Origin: Streptomyces xanthophaeus
GTDB taxonomy: Bacteria; Actinomycetota; Actinomycetes; Streptomycetales; Streptomycetaceae
NCBI RefSeq assembly: GCF_000725805.1
Contig: NZ_JOFT01000033.1
Coordinates: 1 to 64,000, forward strand
Reading direction: 5' to 3'
Length of the DNA stretch: 64,000 bases
Made by a program: the position numbers and the translations under genes. Below, piece after piece: positions 24,950 through 32,844 of the stretch. The notes below the pieces were generated by a model. It saw only the letters and a list, made by a program, of their open reading frames with translations, ran no database searches and had not been told where the DNA came from. Numbering within the stretch: position 1 is the stretch's first letter; each line of letters opens with the position of its first letter.

Positions 24950-25366
24950 ATGGCCACCCGTACCGCTGCGGCCCGGCGCGAAGAGGCCCGCGCCGCCTAC
25001 GACGCCTTCCTCAAGGAGTGCCCCACCGGCCAGCTCCTGGCCCGCATCAGCGACAAGTGGGTGGGCCTGATCGTCAGTGCCCTGCGCGAGGCCGAGGACC
25101 ACTGCCTGCGCTACAGCGACCTCGGCCGCAAGATCCCCGGCGTCAGCCAGAAGATGCTCACCCAGACCCTGCGCTCCCTCGAACGCGACGGCCTCGTCAC
25201 CCGCACCGTCACCCCCTCGGTCCCCGTCCGCGTCGACTACCGCCTCACCGAGCTCGGCCACAGCCTCGGCTGCCTGCTCGCCTCCGTGAAGCTCTGGGCC
25301 GAGAACCACTTCGACGAGGTCAACGCCCATCGCGAGACCTACGACGAGGCCTCCTCCGCCCCGTAA
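24950..25366 (+). CDS. HxlR-family transcriptional regulator
   Basis: The 138-residue winged-helix protein carries the family hallmark CPTGQLLARISDKW (cysteine at about 24) followed by LRYSDLGRKIPGVSQKMLTQTLR and the wing VRVDYRLTELG. The N-terminal cysteine is the redox/electrophile-sensing residue in well-studied members such as HypR and YodB. Divergent from the quinone-reductase-like gene with a dyad between, it probably represses that gene until an electrophile modifies the cysteine. ATG at 24950 has a GTGGGG site. Confidence 0.92.
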   Translation: MATRTAAARREEARAAYDAFLKECPTGQLLARISDKWVGLIVSALREAEDHCLRYSDLGRKIPGVSQKMLTQTLRSLERDGLVTRTVTPSVPVRVDYRLTELGHSLGCLLASVKLWAENHFDEVNAHRETYDEASSAP

Positions 25367-25407
25367 TTCGGCCGCGGCCACCACCCCCTCGATGGCATGC
25401 TGACGGG

Positions 25408-26154
25408 GTGACCGGACCCGCTATCCACCTCACCCTCGCCCCCGAACTGCGCCTGTTCGCCCCGCCCAGCCGGCGGACCGAACGCGTACCGACGACCACC
25501 GACGGCGCCTCCAGCCTCGGCCACGTCGTCGAATCGGCCGGCGTGCCGCTCACCGAAGTCGGCCGCCTCCTCGTCGACGGCCGGGAGGTGCCCGTCTCCT
25601 ACGTGCCCCGGGACGGCCAGTCCGTCGAGGTGTTCGGCGTCGACCGGCCCCAGCAGGTCCCCGGCGCGCCACTGCGCTTCCTCCTCGACGTCCACCTCGG
25701 CACCCTCGCCCGCCGCCTGCGCCTGCTCGGCGTCGACGCCGCCTACGAGAACGAGGACATCGGCGACCCGGCCCTCGCCACCCGCTCCGCCGCCGAGCAG
25801 CGCGTGCTGCTCTCCCGCGACCGCGGACTGCTGCGCCGCCGCGAGCTGTTCGCCGGGGCCTACGTCTACAGCGACAACCCCGACGACCAGCTCCGGGACG
25901 TCCTCGGCCGCTTCGCCCCCGTCCTCGCCCCGTGGACCCGCTGCACCGCCTGCAACGGCCCGCTCCACCAGGCCGACAAGGACAGCGTCGGCGACCGCCT
26001 CGAACACGGCACGCAGCGCTCCTACGACGTCTTCGCGCAGTGCGGCGACTGCGAACGCGTCTACTGGCGCGGCGCCCACCACGCCCGCCTGGAACGCATC
26101 GTCGACGAGGCCCTCGCCGAATTCGGCACCGTCCAGGGCGGGCGCCCGGCCTAG
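25408..26154 (+). CDS. Mut7-C RNase domain protein with ubiquitin-like N-terminus
   Basis: This 248-residue protein has an N-terminal ubiquitin-like region (about 5-80; GHVVESAGVPLTEVGRLLVD and VSYVPRDGQSVEVFGV) and a Mut7-C PIN-like domain (about 87-240; FLLDVHLGTLARRLRLLGVD, LLSRDRGLLRRR). A zinc ribbon of two Cys pairs, CTACNGPL and CGDCERVYW, closes it. D95, D139-region acids and the ribbon suggest an RNA-processing or RNA-binding nuclease. GTG at 25408 lacks a strong ribosome site but no better start exists. Substrate unknown. Confidence 0.88.
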   Translation: MTGPAIHLTLAPELRLFAPPSRRTERVPTTTDGASSLGHVVESAGVPLTEVGRLLVDGREVPVSYVPRDGQSVEVFGVDRPQQVPGAPLRFLLDVHLGTLARRLRLLGVDAAYENEDIGDPALATRSAAEQRVLLSRDRGLLRRRELFAGAYVYSDNPDDQLRDVLGRFAPVLAPWTRCTACNGPLHQADKDSVGDRLEHGTQRSYDVFAQCGDCERVYWRGAHHARLERIVDEALAEFGTVQGGRPA

Positions 26155-26170
26155 AACCGGTCCCGGGAAC

Positions 26171-26188
26171 GGGCCGGGGAGCCGGCCC
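26171..26188. terminator. GC-rich hairpin after the Mut7-C gene
   Basis: GGGCCGG-GGAG-CCGGCCC forms a 7-bp stem 17 bp past the stop. An 18-bp imperfect tandem repeat (GGGCAGGGCCCCGGCCCC type, about 26190-26224) fills the rest of the 81-bp gap to the convergent secreted-protein gene. Confidence 0.45.
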
Positions 26189-26235
26189 CGGGCAGGGCCC
26201 CGGCCCCGGGCAGGGCCCCGGCCCAGACCCCCGGT

Positions 26236-26706
26236 TCAGAAGGCGTAGGCGTCGCCCGTGTCCAGGGCCAGCACCACGTGCTCGTTGTTCGTACGGTTGC
26301 GGTCCGTCGCGCCGCCGTTCCACCAGGTGTCGACCCGGACCACCACCTCGGTGACGGGCTCCCGCAGGTCCAGCGCCAGCCCGATGTGCCGGCCCTGTCC
26401 GTGCAGCGGCATGGGGCCCGTCTCGCACACCACCTCGCGCTGGCCGGCCCGCGCGCAGCCCTCCGCCAGGTGCTGGCGGTCCGCGAGGCCGGCCGACAGC
26501 CGCACCCGCACCGTGGCGTTCGGCAGGGCCGCGGGGCCGTCGTTCTCCGGGACCAGCCAGATCCGCAACTGCCCCTGCGACAGGGCCACCCGGCCGTGGT
26601 AAGCCACGTCCGCCTCCGGCCCGGCCCAGGCCGCCCGCGCCTGACCGCTCGCTCCCAGGACCAGGACCCCGGCCACCACCACACTTCGTACGGCACCACG
26701 GCGCAC
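26236..26706 (-). CDS. Secreted protein of unknown function
   Basis: A signal peptide (VRRGAVRSVVVAGVLVLGASGQARA, in two parts: basic start, hydrophobic core, ARA cleavage site) precedes a 130-residue beta-rich domain with two cysteines in EGCARAGQREVVCETG, likely a disulfide. It resembles a CARDB/Ig-like fold in pattern (PENDGPAALPNATVRVRLSAG, VDTWWNGGATDRNRTNNEH) but I cannot assign it. GTG at 26706 was chosen because GAGGAGG lies 8 bases upstream; GTGs at 26712 and 26715 fall too near that site. Confidence 0.78.
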   Translation of the reverse strand: MRRGAVRSVVVAGVLVLGASGQARAAWAGPEADVAYHGRVALSQGQLRIWLVPENDGPAALPNATVRVRLSAGLADRQHLAEGCARAGQREVVCETGPMPLHGQGRHIGLALDLREPVTEVVVRVDTWWNGGATDRNRTNNEHVVLALDTGDAYAF

Positions 26707-26815
26707 CGACACCACCTCCTCGCGCGAACGCTAGACAGGGCCGGAGGCATCCGGTCAGACCATCACACGAACGAGGGCGCGCCCTGCCCCCATCTGCGCT
26801 GCGTACCTTTGGGCC

Positions 26816-27151
26816 ATGCTGATCGTCCGCTCCGCCGCCCTGTTCTCCCTCGCCGCGCTGCTGGAGATCGGCGGCGCCTGGCTCGTCTGGCAGGGCGTGC
26901 GGGAGCACAGGGGCTGGGCGTGGATCGGCGCCGGGGTCATCGCCCTCGGTCTCTACGGCTTCGTGGCCACCCTCCAGCCCGAGGGGGACTTCGCCCGCGT
27001 GCTCGCCGCGTACGGCGGGGTCTTCGTCGCCGGATCGCTCATCTGGGGCGCGGTCGCCGACGGCTACCGGCCCGACCGCTGGGACGTCGTCGGCGCGCTC
27101 GTCTGCCTCGCCGGGATGGCCGTGATCATGTATGCGCCGCGCGGCCGCTGA
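26816..27151 (+). CDS. ynfA: YnfA family (UPF0060) membrane protein
   Basis: The 111-residue protein has four membrane helices with the YnfA pattern: [48 protein letters not shown] and a C-terminal [16 protein letters not shown]. The family is related to small multidrug resistance transporters; function is weakly defined. ATG at 26816 has no ribosome site, but TACCTT lies 6 bp upstream, so a leaderless transcript is possible. Confidence 0.93.
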   Translation: MLIVRSAALFSLAALLEIGGAWLVWQGVREHRGWAWIGAGVIALGLYGFVATLQPEGDFARVLAAYGGVFVAGSLIWGAVADGYRPDRWDVVGALVCLAGMAVIMYAPRGR

Positions 27152-27215
27152 CCGCCGCCGCGCCCGCCTATGCTGGCGAGGAATCGCCCGTACGAACGAA
27201 CGAGGAGCCCCGCAC

Positions 27216-27977
27216 ATGATCACGGCCACCCGCACCGCCGTAGTCACCGGAGCGAGCAGCGGCATCGGCGCGGCCACGGCCCGGCAGCTCGCCGCCGCCG
27301 GCTACCACGTCGTCCTCACCGCGCGCCGCAAGGACCGCATCGAGGCCCTGGCCGCCGAGATCGCCGAGGCGGGTCACTCCGCGGCGGCCGAGGCCCTCGA
27401 CGTCACCGACCGGGCCGCCGTCGACGCCTTCGCCGCCGCCCTCGGCCGGTGCGACGTGCTCGTCAACAACGCGGGCGGCGCCATCGGGGCCGAGCCCGTC
27501 GCCACCGGCGACCCCGCCGACTGGCGCACGATGTACGAGGTCAACGTCATCGGCACCCTCAACGTCACCCAGGCCCTGCTCCCGGCGCTCACCGCGTCCG
27601 GCGACGGCACCGTGGTCGTGCTGTCCTCCACCGCGGGCCACTCCACGTACGAGGGCGGGGCCGGCTACGTCGCCGCGAAGAACGGCGCCCGCGTCCTCGC
27701 GGAGACCCTCCGCCTGGAGATCGTCGGCCAGCCGGTCCGCGTCATCGAGATCGCCCCCGGCATGGTCAAGACCGAGGAGTTCGCCACCACCCGCTTCCGC
27801 GGGGACGCCGAGAAGGCCGCCAAGGTCTACGCGGGCGTCGCGGAGCCCCTGTCCGCCGACGACGTGGCCGACACGATCACCTGGGCGGTGACCCGCCCCA
27901 GCCACGTCAACATCGACCTGCTGGTGGTCCGCCCGCGCGCCCAGGCCTCGAACACGAAGGTCCACCGCGAGCTGTGA
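27216..27977 (+). CDS. Short-chain dehydrogenase/reductase
   Basis: This 253-residue classical SDR has the cofactor motif TGASSGIG (about 12-19), NNAG, catalytic Ser in LSSTAGHS and Tyr-x3-Lys in GYVAAK, all intact. R45/R46-type basic residues after beta-2 (TARRKDR) favour NADPH. It is close to the serine/3-hydroxyacid dehydrogenase (YdfG-like) group by the APGMVKTEEF segment. GAGGAG lies upstream of ATG 27216. It follows ynfA by 64 bp. Confidence 0.93.
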   Translation: MITATRTAVVTGASSGIGAATARQLAAAGYHVVLTARRKDRIEALAAEIAEAGHSAAAEALDVTDRAAVDAFAAALGRCDVLVNNAGGAIGAEPVATGDPADWRTMYEVNVIGTLNVTQALLPALTASGDGTVVVLSSTAGHSTYEGGAGYVAAKNGARVLAETLRLEIVGQPVRVIEIAPGMVKTEEFATTRFRGDAEKAAKVYAGVAEPLSADDVADTITWAVTRPSHVNIDLLVVRPRAQASNTKVHREL

Positions 27978-28012
27978 TCCGCCGGACCGGGCCGCTCGGG
28001 CCGCCCGGCCCG

Positions 28013-28684
28013 TCAGACCAGTCCGGCCGTCTTCAGGTGCGGCATGAGGGCCGCCGGCTTCAGCCCGGCGGCCTTCGCCGCATCCAGGGCCCGCTGGAGG
28101 TCGGCCGCCAGGGTGGGCGTGAAGTGCAGCAGGACGATGTCGCCGCTCTTGAGCTGGGGCGTCGGCGGGGTCGCGCTCCAGGTGGTGAAGTCGTGGGTCC
28201 AGGTGATCAGCGCCTTCACCCCGCAGGCCTTCGCGGCGAGCCGTACGTCGTCGTTCACGGCCCCGTACGGCGGCCGCAGCAGCTTGGGCTTGCGCCCGAA
28301 GGCCTCCTCGATCTGCTCCCCGGCCCCGCACACCTCCGCGTCCTTCCCGGCGGCGTCGAGGGTGGTCAGGTCGGGGTGGTTCACGGTGTGGTTCTCCACC
28401 GTGGCCCGGCCCTGCTCGGTGAGCCCGGTGAAGTACCCGGTGTCGTACGAGGTGGCCCCCGGCAGCAGGAACAGCGCGGCGGGCACGCGCTTCTCCAGCA
28501 GGATCCGCGCGGCTTCGGGGTCGTGGTTCCAGCCGTCGTCGATGGTGATGAAGACGACCTTCTCCTGGGTCGGCACGTGCGAGACGACGGGCGGCAGCCC
28601 GACCCCCGCCTGGGCCGGACCGGCGGCCCCGAGGGCGAGCGACAACGACGCGAGCGCGGCCAGAAGCGCGCGGGATCTCCACAT
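28013..28684 (-). CDS. Secreted polysaccharide deacetylase (NodB/CE4)
   Basis: The 223-residue protein has a signal peptide ending PAQA-GVG and a compact NodB domain with motif 1 FITIDDG (D49, D50), motif 2 HTVNHPD, motif 3 RPPYGAVND and motif 5 LHFTP. The metal-binding Asp-His-His set is present, so it should be an active deacetylase on chitin/chitooligosaccharide or peptidoglycan. ATG at 28684 follows AAGGTG. A 14-bp palindrome matching the DasR site core lies 11 bp upstream of the start, linking it to aminosugar control. It converges on the SDR gene. Confidence 0.9.
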   Translation of the reverse strand: MWRSRALLAALASLSLALGAAGPAQAGVGLPPVVSHVPTQEKVVFITIDDGWNHDPEAARILLEKRVPAALFLLPGATSYDTGYFTGLTEQGRATVENHTVNHPDLTTLDAAGKDAEVCGAGEQIEEAFGRKPKLLRPPYGAVNDDVRLAAKACGVKALITWTHDFTTWSATPPTPQLKSGDIVLLHFTPTLAADLQRALDAAKAAGLKPAALMPHLKTAGLV

Positions 28685-28694
28685 GGCGCACACC

Positions 28695-28708
28695 TTGGTC
28701 TAGACCAA
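28695..28708. promoter_or_regulatory. Candidate DasR (dre) operator
   Basis: TTGGTCTAGACCAA is a perfect 14-bp palindrome and contains the dre core TGGTCTAGACCA recognised by the GntR-type aminosugar regulator DasR in Streptomyces. It lies 11 bp upstream of the deacetylase start, so bound protein would block transcription or early elongation. The match is seen; binding is inferred. Confidence 0.75.
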
Positions 28709-28846
28709 CTGAACCCGTCAACCCCCGCGCCACAAGCGGAAGTTGCCCTCCGCCGTCCACTCCGGGCCCGTACGGGTGAATCCGCCCGGAATGCCTGCGC
28801 GCGCGGGCCGCGCCCCGAGAGCGTGAGCCGCGAAAGGGAGGAAGTC

Positions 28847-29431
28847 ATGGCCGTGACACAGCACCACACCACGATCGCGGAGGCCGCCGATCGACTCTCC
28901 GAGGACCTTCCCGGCCACCGGGTGGAGATCCTCCAGGGGACGCTCACCGCGACACCGCCCGCCGACGGGACACACGCCCTCGCACTGAGCTGGCTGGTCG
29001 TGGAGGCGCACAAGGCCGGAGCCATCGAGGCAGGGCTGAGATACGTGCAGGGTGTCGGGCTGCGGCTGCCGTCCACGGCGGACGACCACGCCATCCCCGA
29101 CTTCGCGCTCGTCGAGGCAGGCTTCCGGGAAGCGCACGTCGAGAAGAACCGCTACGCGCCCCACGCCTTCCGGATGGTCGTGGAGGTCACCTCCTGCGAC
29201 TGGTCCGACGACCCGGGGAGCAAGGCCGACTGCTACGCCCAGGCCGGCATCCCGGTCTACCTGGTGGCCGACCGGCGCCACGACGAAGCCGTGCTCCACA
29301 CCGACCCCCGCGGCGGCGAGTACCGCTCCCGCAAGGCCTTCAAGCGCGGCACGGCCGTCCCCCTCCCCGAGTCCATCGGCATCACGCTCGAACTCCCCGT
29401 GGACCGGCTCCTCGACGGCGACGAGGGCTGA
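28847..29431 (+). CDS. Uma2-family putative endonuclease (PD-(D/E)XK fold)
   Basis: The 194-residue protein has the Uma2/DUF820 pattern: RVEILQGTLTATPPADGTHALAL, IPDFALVEAGF (acidic residue in the active site), VVEVTSCDWSDDPGSKADCYAQAGIPVYLVAD with E and K positioned as PD-(D/E)XK residues. ATG at 28847 has GGGAGG. Streptomyces carry many copies of this family, whose substrates are unknown. It stands alone, between a dre-controlled deacetylase and rtcB. Confidence 0.92.
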   Translation: MAVTQHHTTIAEAADRLSEDLPGHRVEILQGTLTATPPADGTHALALSWLVVEAHKAGAIEAGLRYVQGVGLRLPSTADDHAIPDFALVEAGFREAHVEKNRYAPHAFRMVVEVTSCDWSDDPGSKADCYAQAGIPVYLVADRRHDEAVLHTDPRGGEYRSRKAFKRGTAVPLPESIGITLELPVDRLLDGDEG

Positions 29432-29452
29432 GGGAGCTCCGATTACACGCGC

Positions 29453-29488
29453 AGGGGCCCGGACCGGTCTTGACCGGTCCGGGCCCCT
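29453..29488. terminator. 17-bp perfect stem between convergent genes
   Basis: Bases 29453-29469 and 29472-29488 are exact reverse complements (AGGGGCCCGGACCGGTC arm), leaving a two-base centre. It lies between the Uma2 stop and the rtcB stop. Three copies of a GCGCGGACGTCA-like 12-mer follow at about 29508-29543. Confidence 0.8.
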
Positions 29489-29540
29489 CCACTCCCCCGA
29501 AGGCCGTGCGCGGACGTCAGCGCGGACGTCAGCGCGGGCG

Positions 29541-30734
29541 TCAGCCCTTGATGCAGATGACCTGCTTCAGCTTGGCCACGACCTCGACGAGGTCGGTCTG
29601 CTGGTCGATGACCTGCTCGATCGACTTGTACGCGCCCGGGATCTCGTCCACGACGCCCGCGTCCTTGCGGCACTCCACGCCCTTGGTCTGCTCCGCCAGG
29701 TCCCGCGCCGAGAACTTCCGCTTCGCCGCCGTACGGCTCATCTTCCGGCCCGCGCCGTGCGAGGCCGAGTTGAAGGACTTGTCGTTGCCGAGGCCCTTCA
29801 CGATGTACGAGCCCGTGCCCATCGAGCCCGGGATGATCCCGTAGTCGCCGCTGCCCGCGCGGATCGCGCCCTTACGCGTGACCAGCAGGTCCATGCCGTC
29901 GTACCGCTCCTCCGCCACGTAGTTGTGGTGGCAGCTGATCTCCTGGCCGAAGGAGACCTTCGCCTTGCGGAACTCCCTGCGGACGACCTCCTTGGAGACG
30001 GCCATCATCGCGGCGCGGTTGTACTTGGCGTACTCCTGCGCCCAGAAGAGGTCGCCCCGGTACGCCTCCATTTCCGGCGTGGCGGCGAGGAAGACCGCGA
30101 GGTCCCGGTCGACCAGGTTCTGGTTGTGGTCCAGCCCCCGGGCCACGGAGATGTGGTGCGCGGCGAGCTCGTTGCCGATGTTCCGGGAGCCGGAGTGCAG
30201 CATGATCCACACGGCGCCCTCGGTGTCGAGGCAGAGCTCCCAGAAGTGGTTGCCGCCGCCCAGCGTCCCGATCTGCCGGGCCGCGCGCTCGCGCCGGAAC
30301 TTCACCGCGTCGGTGATGTAGTCGAAGCGCTTCCAGAGGTCGTCGTACCCCTCGGCCGAGAAGCCGTACAGCCGCGACGGGTCGACGGCCTCCTTGTGCA
30401 GGCCCATCCCGACCGGGATCGCCTGCTCGACCTTCCAGCGGAGCTTGGAGAGGTCGCCCGGCAGGTCGTTCGCCGTCAGGGAGGTCTTCACCGCCGACAT
30501 GCCGCAGCCGATGTCCACGCCGACCGCCGCCGGGCAGACGGCGTCCTTCATCGCGATCACCGAGCCGACCGTGGCGCCCTTGCCGTAGTGCACGTCGGGC
30601 ATGACGGCCAGGCCCTTGATCCACGGAAGGGTGGCGACGTTGTGCAGCTGCTGCATCGCACCGGCCTCGACCGACGCCGGATCCGTCCACATCCGGATGG
30701 GCACCTTCGCCCCGGGCACCTCTACGTACGACAT
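29541..30734 (-). CDS. rtcB: RNA-splicing ligase RtcB
   Basis: RtcB joins 2',3'-cyclic phosphate or 3'-phosphate RNA ends to 5'-OH ends using GTP and Mn2+. The 397-residue protein has the metal site D74/C77 in GVDIGCGM, GGGNHFWE, HSGSRNIG, HHNY and the guanylylated histidine H326 in SHGAGR. All catalytic residues are present. No archease or RtcA gene is nearby. A 190-bp AT-richer region separates it from the divergent lipoprotein gene. Likely role is repair of broken tRNA or rRNA. Confidence 0.95.
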   Translation of the reverse strand: MSYVEVPGAKVPIRMWTDPASVEAGAMQQLHNVATLPWIKGLAVMPDVHYGKGATVGSVIAMKDAVCPAAVGVDIGCGMSAVKTSLTANDLPGDLSKLRWKVEQAIPVGMGLHKEAVDPSRLYGFSAEGYDDLWKRFDYITDAVKFRRERAARQIGTLGGGNHFWELCLDTEGAVWIMLHSGSRNIGNELAAHHISVARGLDHNQNLVDRDLAVFLAATPEMEAYRGDLFWAQEYAKYNRAAMMAVSKEVVRREFRKAKVSFGQEISCHHNYVAEERYDGMDLLVTRKGAIRAGSGDYGIIPGSMGTGSYIVKGLGNDKSFNSASHGAGRKMSRTAAKRKFSARDLAEQTKGVECRKDAGVVDEIPGAYKSIEQVIDQQTDLVEVVAKLKQVICIKG

Positions 30735-30926
30735 ATGGAATCAATCCCCCGAAAACTACAGAAAAGTCAGAATGCGCAAAAAGCCTCGCTCTTGATCCCA
30801 AATACGACAGGGGACCGGCGCCAGCACCAGCGTGTGCGATAGACATTGTGTCCATCCGCGCCCGAGCCGCGGCAACGCATTTTCCTGACCGGCAGGCAGC
30901 CGGCCGGTCGAAGGGAGCCATTGGAC

Positions 30927-31817
30927 GTGCAGCGCAAGGCGGTACGGGGAGTCCTGCCGGGCATCGCGATGATCACCGCGCTCCTGACCGGTGCGGCCGG
31001 TCTGGCCGCGTGCACCGGCGGGAACGGCACCGGGAGCACCAGCGACTCGAAGGCGGGCGGCAGCACCGCCGCGCCACCGGCCCCGCCCGGGAAGTACCGC
31101 AGCCTGCCGCAGCCCTGCAAGGCCGCCGACGCCAAGAAGATCAAGGCGATGCTCCCGGCCGCCGACTCGCTCACCGAGGAGCAGCTGGAGCAGCAGTACG
31201 CGGGCACCGCGGACCCCTCCTTCGACGGCGACCGGCACGTCGGCTGCCGCTGGAGCGCGCAGACGCCCGAGGAGACCCGGCTGCTGTCGGTCGTCTTCGA
31301 GCGCGTGGTCTCCTACGACCGGGCCGTCGCCAGCGACGACGACAAGGCCCGGCAGGTGTACGTACGCCAGCTCACCGATGCGCACCTGCCCTTCCCCGGC
31401 CCGACCGGCCCCACCGGCAGCCCGCCCCCCAGCACGGGTGCGGGCACCCCGGGCGCAGGCGCCCCGGCCGCCACCCCGGCCGCCCCGGCCCCCGCCGCGA
31501 CCGGGAGCCCCGCCCCCGGAGGCAGCCCGGCCACGACCCCCGTCCCCGGTGGCAGCCCCTCCGCCCAGCCCGAGCTCGGCTCGCGGGTGCTGACGGGGCT
31601 CGGGAGCGAGGCCTTCCTCGACGACAAGCTGAGCCCCGCCGGGGCCACCGCGGCCCAGGCGCGCACCGTGCGGATTGTGTTCCGCACCTCGAATGTCATC
31701 GTCACCGTCGAGTACAGCGTGCAGCCCGCGCTGCCCGGCACGGTCCCGCCGAGCCCCGAAACCCAGGACAGCACAAGGGAGTTGGCCCAGGCCCTCGTCG
31801 AGCGGTTCAACGAATGA
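30927..31817 (+). CDS. DUF3558-like lipoprotein with Pro/Gly-rich linker
   Basis: GTG at 30927 was chosen because GGGAG lies 9 bases upstream (a TTG six bases earlier is too close). The 296-residue protein has a lipobox LAAC after a hydrophobic core, a flexible STAPPAPPG linker, a domain with QPCKAADAKKIKAMLP and GCRW typical of DUF3558-like lipoproteins (paired cysteines), a long P/G/A insert (GPTGPTGSPPP and SPAPGGSPAT types) splitting the domain, and a final beta region. Function unknown; likely surface-exposed. It is followed by a second lipoprotein of the same type. Confidence 0.85.
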   Translation: MQRKAVRGVLPGIAMITALLTGAAGLAACTGGNGTGSTSDSKAGGSTAAPPAPPGKYRSLPQPCKAADAKKIKAMLPAADSLTEEQLEQQYAGTADPSFDGDRHVGCRWSAQTPEETRLLSVVFERVVSYDRAVASDDDKARQVYVRQLTDAHLPFPGPTGPTGSPPPSTGAGTPGAGAPAATPAAPAPAATGSPAPGGSPATTPVPGGSPSAQPELGSRVLTGLGSEAFLDDKLSPAGATAAQARTVRIVFRTSNVIVTVEYSVQPALPGTVPPSPETQDSTRELAQALVERFNE

Positions 31818-31930
31818 ACGGCGTCCCGCCCGTCCCGGCGTGACGGCGCGCACAGCAGGCGGACTCCGGGTCGGGCTACCGTTGCCCGGGTTCCGCGCCC
31901 GAAGAAGACCACGAAGCTACTGAAGGAAAC

Positions 31931-32716
31931 ATGCACCGATCAGCCTCGCGCCGCCTCACTCGTGTTCTCGCCTGCGCAGCCGTCCCGGTGATCCTCACCG
32001 TCGCCGGGTGCTCCTCCGATTCGGGCAAGGCCTCGGGCTCGGACAGCGGCAAGAAGTCCGATTCCGCCGCATCCGCCAAGCCGAGCGCGAAGCCGTCGCC
32101 GACGCTGGAGAAGGCCGCGTTCGCCGCCCTGCCCGACCCGTGCAAGGCGGTCCAGACGAAGACCATCGAGTCGCTCGTCCCGGAGGCCAAGGACAAGAAC
32201 GGCACCGCGACCAAGTCGAACGACCTGGCCAGCCGCGCCAGCTGCTCCTGGAACGGTCTGGACGAGGACGGCCTGAAGGGCTCGCAGTACCGCTGGCTGT
32301 CGATATCCCTCTTCCGCTACGACTCGCACGCCTCGCTCGGCTCCGCCAACAAGCGCGCCGAGGAGCAGTACGGCAAGCAGGTCGAGGCCGCGAAGGGCTC
32401 CGAGGGCGCGCAGAACGTCAAGGCGGAGGACGCCGGCGGCATCGGCGACCAGGGCACCTCGGTGACGTACAGCGTGAAGAAGGACGTCGACTTCTTCAAC
32501 ACCACGGTCGTGGCGCGCGCCCAGAACGTGGTGGTCACGCTCGACTACAACGGCGCCGCGTACGAGGGCGCAGCCGCCCCGGACCAGGCCAAGCTGCTCC
32601 AGGACGCGATCGCCGCGGCCAAGGAGGCCGTCGGTTCGATCGACGCCGCCAACCAGCAGGCCGCGCAGCCCTCGCAGGAGGCCTCCGCCCAGCCGTCGGC
32701 GCAGCCGCAGCAGTAG
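31931..32716 (+). CDS. DUF3558-like lipoprotein
   Basis: The 261-residue protein has a signal peptide with lipobox VAGC27, a Ser/Lys-rich linker (SDSGKKSDSAASAKPSAKPS) and a domain with LPDPCKAV and ASCSW cysteines as in the gene before it, then ISLFRYDS and a C-terminal Gln-Ala-rich tail. It is paralogous in plan to the preceding lipoprotein; together they look like a small surface-lipoprotein unit next to the DUF2637 gene. Function unknown. Confidence 0.86.
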   Translation: MHRSASRRLTRVLACAAVPVILTVAGCSSDSGKASGSDSGKKSDSAASAKPSAKPSPTLEKAAFAALPDPCKAVQTKTIESLVPEAKDKNGTATKSNDLASRASCSWNGLDEDGLKGSQYRWLSISLFRYDSHASLGSANKRAEEQYGKQVEAAKGSEGAQNVKAEDAGGIGDQGTSVTYSVKKDVDFFNTTVVARAQNVVVTLDYNGAAYEGAAAPDQAKLLQDAIAAAKEAVGSIDAANQQAAQPSQEASAQPSAQPQQ

Positions 32717-32727
32717 CACCGCCGGAA

Positions 32728-32752
32728 GGGTCCCGGCCGGGGCCGGGGGCCT
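32728..32752 (+). terminator. Imperfect GC hairpin after lipoprotein gene
   Basis: GGGTCCCGGCC pairs with GGCCGGGGGCC(T) with one bulged base, 12 bp past the stop. No T-run follows, as is common in Streptomyces. Confidence 0.45.
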
Positions 32753-32844
32753 ACCGGAGCGCTGACATCCAGTCACCCGTACGCTGTGCCTGCCGCAGCT
32801 CGGTAAAGGCTCGGTAAGGACCCGACCAGGGGAGGGGATCGCGG

